From Galaxea fascicularis (Eukaryota; Cnidaria; Anthozoa; Scleractinia; Euphylliidae): DNA of 64,000 nt. Below the pieces are notes generated by a model, which searched no databases, was not told where the DNA came from, and was given only the letters and a program-made list of their open reading frames with translations. Positions 56,501 to 64,000 of this stretch are shown here, in pieces; within the stretch, counting starts at the first letter, position 1, and each line of letters starts with the position of its first letter. Both the position numbers and the translations under genes were made by a program. The stretch lies in assembly GCA_948470475.1 (NCBI GenBank), contig OX419345.1:21447000-21510999 (forward strand), in the 5' to 3' direction.

Positions 56501-56937
56501 CTGACTGTGGGAATAGTTATGCTGCATAATATTCTTTGTAACGACAAGGGCGAAGGAAGTTGCTTGACTCATAATTAAGAACTGAGAGGAAAAACCCCAG
56601 CGTTAATTAAGTAATTTATAAAACCACAATATCTTTCATTTTTTATCGTCTTTTTCCTACATCGGAAAGGTGCCATGAGCTACTGGTTCTACCGCTTGTA
56701 CGTGTCTTTGTCAGAACATTCAACTACATCTTACTCGAGTTTTAACGTAAAATGTAATTAATAGATCACGTTTCAAATACTCGGTGAAATTGACACCAGA
56801 ACACAGGTTAGAAGCTTACCTTTTCTTGAAGGAGTGTTCAACCCTGCTGAGACAGTGTTTGAAAAAGCGAGTATGGGAATTGCAAACACCAACACGCTAG
56901 GAATAAACATAAACTTCCCCACTTTTTTCTTGTGCAT
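50597..56937 (-). CDS. Secreted protein: two TSP1 + three six-cysteine modules + LSKL/acidic repeats + basic tail
   Basis: Ten... exons counted from the start read 56937-56820, 56390-56310, 55755-55525, 55409-55236, 54861-54691, 54309-54148, 53327-53169, 52464-52312 and 51246-50597 (nine exons), giving 632 residues with all introns in phase 1. The signal peptide is [20 protein letters not shown]... ending near VSA at residue 32. A 27-residue exon and a G/D/P/S-rich exon precede two TSP1 modules (WTSW at ~144-201, WSEW at ~202-258) and three C6 modules (259-416). The last exon holds five ~28-residue units of R-L-S-K-L-(M/L)-x-S-K-L plus an Asp/Glu run (445-590), then a basic tail ending in [10 protein letters not shown]. 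Poly(A) signal about 70 bases downstream. It is the tandem paralogue of the gene at 37753-48720. Acidic runs could bind calcium; that is inference. Confidence 0.85.
50720..51165 (-). repeat. Five tandem LSKL/acidic units
   Basis: The units start [40 protein letters not shown] and [10 protein letters not shown], each followed by 15-20 residues dominated by D and E. Each unit alternates a short amphipathic basic helix-like segment with an acidic run. The unit is about 75-90 bases long. The last acidic block leads into a strongly basic C-terminus. Confidence 0.9.
51412..51484 (+). tRNA. tRNA-Lys(CUU): tRNA-Lys, anticodon CUU (intact)
   Basis: 73 bases with a seven-pair acceptor stem (gcccggc with gttgggc, two G-U), D arm with GG in the loop, anticodon loop ctcttaa, and a B box ggttcgagccc. 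A TTTT terminator lies about 15 bases downstream. It lies in the last intron of the gene at 50597-56937, on the opposite strand. Confidence 0.95.
52226..52290. repeat. Imperfect (CAAT/CAGT)n tetranucleotide tract
   Basis: CAATCATTCAATCAATCAGT followed by a run of CAGT units. It starts about 22 bases from the donor of exon 52312-52464, so length changes could affect splicing context. Confidence 0.85.
53600..53672 (+). tRNA. tRNA-Lys(CUU): tRNA-Lys, anticodon CUU, with a D-loop change
   Basis: Same sequence as the copy at 51412 except that the D-loop GG is GA (agtcgatagagc). The loss of the second G removes the partner of the T-loop C, so tertiary folding may be weaker. Antisense in an intron of the gene at 50597-56937. 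TTTT follows about 14 bases downstream. Confidence 0.9.
53845..53917 (+). tRNA. tRNA-Lys(CUU): tRNA-Lys, anticodon CUU, with D-loop and T-loop changes
   Basis: Like the copy at 51412 but with GC in place of the D-loop GG (agtcgctagagc) and ggttcgaacccc in the T arm. All stems still pair. It lies 172 bases downstream of the copy at 53600, in the same intron and strand. Function is likely but less certain than for the canonical copies. Confidence 0.88.
56070..56142 (-). tRNA. tRNA-Lys(CUU): tRNA-Lys, anticodon CUU (intact)
   Basis: Reverse complement of the copy at 51412, identical over all 73 bases, with the D-loop GG. TTTT terminators follow on the minus strand (within cgtttattattttctttt). 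It lies in an intron of the gene at 50597-56937, here on the same strand as the host gene. Confidence 0.95.
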
Positions 56938-58384
56938 TTTCAATGCCTCTATAACCAAAAGACAGCATTCCTCATCTATTGAGATAACATTGTGACAATG
57001 CCAGGATTAATTACCATTAAGGGCAGGGACGTCTACAAAATTAAAGTTATCTAAATCTGAGATAAAATAATTCACTATATTTAACAACACGAGCAGGTTA
57101 ATGTCAGCTGGACGTCAATATCAACTACTTAGTATTGGGTTGTGTGGTTACGAATGAACTTTTCAAAATAACCGCTTTAGACTATTTTTACTTTTTCTGC
57201 TATGTTTGATATCTTGTGGGTATCATATCTTTTTTAGCTTATATTATTTTCAGTTTAATGAACGTACAAATAATTGTTATGGTGCACAAATTACCTTGTT
57301 AGGGTGGCGCAACAGGTGTTGACAAAAGCATCGCCTCTGTCCAATAGGCTTCGGGTTAACAGAAAAGAAAAGAAAATACACAAAACTGCTGGTCTTAAGC
57401 GAGAGATTTCTAACGAAAATCAAGTCGGAAAGTTTGTTCTCCAGAACGATGGTAAATTTCTTCGAGCTGACATCACAGTTCTTTGACCCGAATAATTTTG
57501 GTGAATTATGCAAGTAGAACCTATGATTGGAGTTTCGTTCCTTTAAATCAATCGTCCATGAAATTGGTTTTCACGGTCGTCTAGCTTAACGACACAGCCT
57601 GCTGAGTGTAACTCTTTACAGAGATATTACTCGGCCATCTATAAACTGAAATTACTGGGCAGGGATCCTTTTCATATCATGTAGATCATATTGCCGAGGA
57701 TGGTCGAATATTGTGCTGCTTTCTTGTCTTCATGAGGTGCTCTGGTTTTCAGTGTTCATCGGTGCATGGTCTGCTGGACTGAACTGGTACTTGTCTTACA
57801 GCTACCTTTCCGCTTTAGTACCTTTACAAACTGAAACCACAAATGACATCCGAGCGGGTTTGTTTTCTTGTCGAACCGAATTTCCTGTGAAAGATACTAG
57901 CCATATTTGGTGGATGGTTTTCTTGTCACATGATCGGTAACCCTAAAGAAAATGTATACCTTCGCACGCCCATCGTGGCAGGGATTCTACCGACGTATGC
58001 TCTTTGTTTACTACTAAATTTCCCTCGTGTCTGATAGGTTTAACGGTAATCACGTGACGTGATAAAATATACTTTTAACGACAATACCCAGATGAATAGA
58101 ACTTGTAGGTCCGCAAAGAAAAAGTTGTTAGAGAGTCGAGGAAGCTGTTGAGGTGTTTTCTGTGTCATAACCTGCCCTAGTTTGCTCCTACGTACTTTTC
58201 CATCCCCGGAAAATTTTGATTTTCGGCATTCTGAGGCAAAGTCAGCGTATTTTAATGTCTCATTTTTTAAAGTTAAAATTCCATTATTTTTTGCGTTAAA
58301 ATACAACAAAGCTGCGCAAAAAAGAAAAAAGTTTGGTGCTTCGGATCAAATTTTTATTTATAAAACTATGATACGCACTTACTG

Positions 58385-59150
58385 CAATAAGTGCTCATGA
58401 TACTGTCTGACGCAATGGAACTCTGTATCCGTGACTTGAGAACGTGGATGCTCCACGATAAACTCAAATTAAATGACAATAAAACCGAATTTATATTCAT
58501 TGGAACAAAACAACAGCTGTTACTGAAAGTCGATTTGGACTCTCTCTGTGTTGGTGACTCTAAGATTTCCCCAGTCAAATCAGCAAAGAACTTTGGAATA
58601 TAACCTTAATCTAAGATGAATGTTAATAATACGTGCAAAGTTGCCTACTATCATCTGACGAATATGCGACGTATTAGGAAATACATGAATGAAAAAACAA
58701 CACAAACACTGATACATGCTTTAGTAATTGGACGAATAGATTACTGTAATAGTGTTTTACAATAACAAAGCTCCAACGCCATCAAAATTCTGCGGTAAGA
58801 ATTATTTTTAATATTCCAAAGATTTATCATACCCGACACCAGTTCTGCACTGGTTGCCTGTTCAGATTAGAATACAGTTCAAACTTATCATACTAATCAC
58901 TTTTAAAGCAATTAATTGACAGGATCCTATCTATCTGCAAGAGCTTGCTAAACTGCAGCAGAGTGGAGCATGTAACCCACGATCTAGTAATCAGGGTCTC
59001 ATGCTGGGTCTCATTAGGCGATCGTGCTTATATGTGTGCAGCCTCTTAACTCTGGAACAGTCTCCCCTGTCACGTGTGCAATGAGGCCGATTTTAGCAAA
59101 TTTAAAATTTTACTGAAGACTCACCTTTTTAGCTTCGCTTTTAATTAGGA
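58385..59150 (+). pseudogene. Decayed non-LTR retrotransposon (reverse transcriptase C-terminal part)
   Basis: The plus strand reads fragments of the RT thumb and C-terminal region in shifting frames. These include LRTWMLHDKLKLNDNKTEFI, then after a frameshift CKVAYYHLTNMRRIRKYM and RIDYCNSVL, then a piece resembling PVLHWLPVQIRI..KL, and finally a WNSLP-like end with FKILLKTHLF. This order is typical of CR1/L2/RTE-type elements in animals. Several stops and frame shifts make it non-functional. Neither the 5' end nor a tail repeat can be placed exactly. Confidence 0.8.
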
Positions 59151-59530
59151 TTTGATTAAATAGAGTTTATCAGTTTTTACGATTAGATTGGGTTTTAATT
59201 TAGTCGTACTTGTAATTTTTATCTTATCATTGTTATGCGCATTTGATCATATATACATGTAATTTGCGCACTACAAGTATTAAATTATCATCATTATTAT
59301 TATTACAGATAAACCTTTTTTACGTGATACTTCGCAGGAGTATGAGAAATAGACAATTAAAGGAACCACATTCGCACCGAACCAAAATATTCAAATATTT
59401 ATTTGTTTTATAATCAGAAAACGTTTTAGCTGGCTACATTGAACCAGCATCCAATTAGTTTTGTTATTTAAGATTTACTTCTATTTATTTTATATTTTTA
59501 CAAGGTTTTGACGTTAGGTGTTTTAATTTA

Positions 59531-59550
59531 GGGGGTTCGATCGAACCCCC
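59531..59550. repeat. Perfect 20-bp palindrome
   Basis: gggggttcgatcgaaccccc is fully self-complementary and is followed by a second partial copy of the right arm (cgaaccctccctaaat). It may mark the end of a short inverted-repeat element whose other end is not visible. Confidence 0.8.
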
Positions 59551-60017
59551 CGAACCCTCCCTAAATCAGCCCCAGCATATTTATTTCTGTGGCTTTTACT
59601 ACTGGTTTTATTGCTCAAGGCTTTGAGTTGGATCGTCAATGAAAATTGGTTTGCGGTCTGTAAACAGTCGACCAAATTTCATTCAATTTTTTACTATCCC
59701 AATGAGTAGTAATCCTGTAATAATTCTTTTCGTCTCGGTGTTTAGGTAAAACAGACGTCTTTCGCCCATACGCTGACATAATTCAAACACTCAACTATTA
59801 TAGCATGTCTCGGTACTATAACACGCAACTAACAGGCTTAATTTGGTCCCTGAAGTATGGAAAGCTATTACATTGAGCCAAAGTGGCTACATTATCCCGT
59901 CTTTCATACAGTCTATTCAGAGACAAACAATAGAGAAACTGTATGCTGACATCCACAACAGCTGGGCTTTTTAGTAACCCATTAAATTACGTAATAAACT
60001 TATCTAAATGCATACCT

Positions 60018-60105
60018 CTTACTAGCCGAATTCGAAGTCCGTACTAGTTATGGACCGAGTTTTTCCCCGTTCACGTATGGCCCAGCGCGAAGCGCTCGGG
60101 CTATA

Positions 60106-60141
<36 letters not shown>

Positions 60142-60330
60142 CGAGGAAAAAACGAGGATCCGTAACTTACAGTACGGACCAAGAAAACGAGGTTAGTAAG
60201 ATATTTATTATATCTCTGAGGATAATCACGCACGTGGAAAAGGAAACTTTCAAATTTAGCGGGCCGTACAGTAAATTACGGCCCGCAAAATGACCAATCA
60301 CGGCGCGCGTACTAACTGAGAGATATAATA
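60018..60330. mobile_element. Inverted-repeat element with (TAA)n tract and GC-rich hairpin
   Basis: cttactagccgaattcgaagt... (60018-) and ...ggaccaagaaaacgaggttagtaag (to 60200) are imperfect inverted repeats flanking a TAA tract (60105-60139). A perfect hairpin follows: gcgggccgta (60259-60268) with tacggcccgc (60277-60286). Composition and layout suggest one or two non-autonomous elements. Confidence 0.5.
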
Positions 60331-60662
60331 ATATATGTTATGGCAAGAAATATTGACCACTGAAAAACTCAATATTAGCTATTTGTGTGCCACAGTAGCC
60401 GCTAATTTAAGCCGGAAACGTGATTACTGGCTAATAGTTTGTGTAGGTGTGCTGGTTGCTGGGTGTTGGTATTGTTGTTTTTTTCAAGCCCTGGGCTGCT
60501 ATTTTGCTTATTTGCTATTTGATATTGTGTAAGTGTAGAATATTCCTTTTAATGTTCTTGTTCGGGAGCTCTTTTACACTGTTACCTCTAATAACACAAT
60601 TTCTGTATTTCTTTGTGTATATGTGGCTGTACACAATTTAAAAGCGTCGAAAAGTTTATAAA

Positions 60663-63600
60663 CTAAACTAAAGTTGTGTCTTCATTGTCCAGTGCCACTT
60701 CTTGACGGCTGCAGCGGGCTTGGATCCGAGGCCTTTTACAACAATAGATGTTGTAATCCTCTTCCCATGACTCGGCTTGTTCTACGGTCTGTGGCATCTG
60801 GCTTGTCAAAGTTTCTGGTAACCAAAACGCCATCACACCAGCGGCCACTCCCAGAACGCCAAATATCAGCAACGGGAAAGTCTTTTTTAAATTTGGAAAA
60901 TCAGCCTTGGAAAATAGTAAGCTGATAAGTTCGCTGAATTTGAAATACTTATGTATTATATGTAATATATCATGTTTACATATCTATCATGATTCTCGTA
61001 AAACTAACGCTCGTTTTTTAATAGGGAGACAGACAAACGAATCATACTAATTAAACTTAAGGAACTTCGTTTTTGAACAACAATCACAAGTAGTGATGTG
61101 CGTTTCAAAATTCCTATACTGTATGAGAAAGATGAATGATCAGAAAATGAGACGGTGATTTGTTAACTGAAGAACTAAGAACAAAGCATTACCAGCAATA
61201 TAACGTATGGTGCGACTATTCCGCCAATACGGGCAATCATTGAAGACAAACCAACACCATTGTTCCTGTCAGTGAACAAAAGGCAGACAAAGTTAAACAT
61301 ATTAATCTAATGCACCACCAGCAAACGGGTAAAATGAAAACTCCTACCAGCGTCACAAAATGAGTAATCACTCTCGATCAAAAACTAAGGTTAGTCATTT
61401 GGGTGTCGAGGTTCAGAAGTGTATACCTTATATGTTGGAGCTAACTGTGGTATTTCAAACACTTACCATTACGTATGATCATGATCTGTGCAATAAAAAA
61501 CATGTAGTCCTCTCCTTGCAAGTTAAAAGAATTGAGAAAATAATCGCCAAGGAAATGTACGTTGACATCTGCTTTTTGTTAACATGTGTATTTAACTAAT
61601 ACTTGGAACTTGCCATTTAATTCGAAACGTATTTTTGAGTGTGTAGGTAGGACGTAGTTCCCGATATTGTGGTCTACTGGCCTTTGGGTTGGTGTTTTAC
61701 ATGTGGTTAAGCTCGTTGCGTCTTTTCCCCTAAGTGGACAGAATTGTCCAAGGAAATTGCTACAAACTATGACTATTAGCATTAACTGAGGAACGTTAGC
61801 CGAGGCCTACGCTCCAAAAATGATAACAAACGATGATACATACCTTATGACGGTTGGATAAAGCTCAGCAGTGTAGATATACACTGAATTAAAGGTTGAA
61901 ACAACGAAAAATTTTGCAATCATTACAAAAACCACAACAGCGACTTGGTATTCTGAAATTCAAGAGATCCAACGATTCACAAAAAGCAGAGATGAAAATG
62001 CTCATCTTAATCAAATAATACTGAAGTAATAATAACAAAACTGTGCTCTGGCCTTAGCTTCCCATTCCGGCAAGGATGTTAGCTTTTCACAAATCGCCTA
62101 TATCTTTTCATCTATCAAGGTATACAAACATAGGCTCTAATAAAGTGTATAAAGATCTAAAGAAGGGACCAGGTATCCAACCAATTTGACCTCTTGTCAG
62201 CACCTTGGGATAGAGTGGGCAGTCACTACCATATGCTTCTTAGTCTTTAATTAAGAAGGGAATCTTACGAACTGATGCTAAGGTGAGATCTTACCATCAC
62301 TACTTGGCATGGCCAAGGCCAAAAGACAGGCTACGCCACAAAATGTCATATATGACGAGTAGGTCAAACGACGACCAAACCTGAGAAAGATAAAAGACAG
62401 ATCTATTGCTTTCAAAGCTGCTGAAGTAGACCCTCTGGCTCTGTAGCTCAGACAGAGACTCCGAACAAGTAATCAGATGATCATAGATTCGTCTCCTGCT
62501 GGGAGAACTCGAAATTCTTTTTTACCGAGTTCTCGCGTGACATGATTAAATCCTATTGGCCGTGTTTTCACGAGCGGTTTTTCAGGTCGCTTAGCGAGTG
62601 ATAGCCAGAAATCGCGTGAAAACAGTTGCTTTTCCAACTCGCTTAAAGTTAAGCGAGTCGGCAAATTTCAATAGAATTCTCATTTTAAAATTTAAGCCAC
62701 CAAACTAGGTAGCTTGAGCGAGTGGGTAATTAATTTCGGCCAAGGGGGAGTCGCTTGCGGTTGTTTCTTCTTTCACTTTACATTCCTCCAAAGGTTGTTT
62801 TCTTCGCCTCATGCTGTTACCGTTCAATTATTTATATTTCATTCAATGATATAGCCAGGGGTTCTCATAATTTCCTTTCATGTGTGAAAGAAGTAAATCA
62901 AACTTGCTAAGAGTGAGTAGCTAGGGTAAAAAAACTGACGCAAGTCAGTGGCGTCTGGAGAAACGTCGTGTAAAAGAGCGCTTGTCGAGGTTTTATGCAG
63001 TGACGTAAACAAGTAATAAAGAGACGAAGTGGTGAAAGAGTCAGGAGTACATGTCCATTCAATGATAGTAGATCAAAGCCCTGCGATGCTCACATCTTAC
63101 TTTCATAAATTAGTTCTCGTTTTTCTCACCTTTGTAGGCAGTAACAGCAAAGCAGAGAGGAAGGGAAATCAACCACAAGCAGAATAAAGAAGTTACGGTA
63201 CATATTCCCAGCAAGGTTTCTTACATTGTAGTTGAGCCCATAAAAAATCAGAGCATTCGCACACCTAAAATGAATGAAAAAGGTGGTGATAATCATCGTA
63301 TAATTGTGTCATAATTGAATAATTGTCTCAACTTAAATGATCATTCTGTACAAGACTCAATGCCGCAATAACCATTTCAGATTAAAAACCATGCCGACTT
63401 CTACCGACAATTCGGAGTTCTGCCTGCAAACGAGTAATTCCTCTATCAAATTGTATAACAGTCTGTATGCATAGGTGACATCCTAAAATGGTCCCACGAA
63501 CTAGGGGACAAACTAAGACAAAAAGGCTTCATCAAAATTGAAAGTCTCACCAGTTCAAGAACATGATTAAGCTTCGTTTTCTCAACTTCGGTGTTTTCAC

Positions 63601-63790
63601 GGTGTCAAGAACTCCGTATTCCTCATCCGAAGATTTTCTAGCGTCGTTCTTCCTTACTTCCTGGATCACGTGTTTCAGATGTTTGGAGTCTACAGTCACG
63701 TGATTGTATGAGGCATATCTCATCAACACCTCGTGCGCTTCTTCCAGGTGATTATTGGCGATTAGCCACCGAGGGGAGCGTGGAATCCAC
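60663..63790 (-). CDS. SLC22-family organic ion transporter, C-terminal part (continues past the right edge)
   Basis: Six exons read 63790-63551, 63264-63130, 62380-62295, 61952-61844, 61265-61193 and 60905-60663, about 295 residues in consistent frame to a stop. Family landmarks are WIPRSPRWLIANN at the end of the first half, LNWCANALIFYGLNYN, LAGNMYRNFF, FGRRLTYSS, YTAELYPTVIR, GVGLSSMIARIGGIVAPY and LIFGVLG...FWLPETL. These match the major-facilitator SLC22 (OCT/OAT) pattern: the second half of the 12-helix transporter plus a cytosolic tail. The substrate cannot be told. The N-terminal half with its extracellular loop lies outside the window. The acceptor of the last exon (ctattttccaag) is inferred. 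Confidence 0.88.
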
Positions 63791-64000
63791 CTGGAAATTT
63801 TTATGCAAGAAAAGATATCAATCTTGAGTCTACAAGACGGTAGATCTAGAGATCTTGAACTTCGTTGCAGTTTATAAACTTGTGCATAGTATATGAAGAA
63901 TACGCCAATCGGAGTGACAAGAGGCTTCATGTGGTCATCTAGCCCATGATGATGATGACTGCGCAAATTGGCTTTTAGTAGTTATGGAAGATAAATTAAA
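63791..64000. other. Right-edge intron of the SLC22 gene
   Basis: No further exon is recognised before the window ends. A run of CATCATCATC-type sequence is at 63949-63959. Confidence 0.4.

Larger units (their letters stand above)
56938..60662. other. Intergenic, repeat-rich
   Basis: No host gene is supported. It holds a decayed retrotransposon (58385-59150), a palindrome at 59531 and a hairpin-bearing element at 60018-60330; the remainder is AT-rich sequence without visible structure. Confidence 0.5.

Overview
This is an intron-rich eukaryotic (metazoan) window. Many secreted thrombospondin type-1 (TSP1) module genes, a Rab35 orthologue, LONRF-type RING/TPR/LON genes, an SLC22-type transporter, metazoan selenocysteine and lysine tRNAs and many short AT-rich inverted-repeat elements suggest an anthozoan cnidarian, most likely a hexacoral such as a stony coral. 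That assignment is inference; nothing here was searched against a database. All exon boundaries were read by hand from splice sites and frame continuity.

Layout: (1) 1-871, minus: the last two visible exons of an unidentified gene running off the left edge. (2) 1860-7559, plus: a complete six-exon Rab35 gene. (3) 9570-22292, minus: a large secreted protein with signal peptide, a ~225-residue GG-x-hydrophobic-x pentapeptide solenoid, a concanavalin-A/laminin-G-like domain and four TSP1 modules. Its introns hold a selenocysteine tRNA gene, a tRNA-Lys relic and a retrotransposon scrap. (4) 25284-27194, plus: a two-exon secreted acidic protein. (5) 27968-30405 and 32538-35746, minus: two tandem LONRF paralogues. 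(6) 37753-48720 and 50597-56937, minus: two tandem paralogous secreted proteins sharing the order signal peptide, low-complexity segment, TSP1 modules, repeated six-cysteine module, acidic C-terminal region. Four intact tRNA-Lys(CUU) genes lie in introns of the second. (7) 60663-63790, minus: the C-terminal part of an SLC22-family transporter running off the right edge.

The dominant theme is the three minus-strand secreted TSP1 genes, about 30 of the 47 kb between 9.5 and 57 kb. Nearly every intron in them is phase 1, so each module is a symmetric, shuffle-ready exon. The solenoid, the six-cysteine module and the LSKL/acidic repeat are the parts I cannot match to a named family. Acidic secreted proteins with TSP1 modules would fit an extracellular matrix role (mesoglea, or skeletal matrix if this is a stony coral), but the sequence alone does not prove it.
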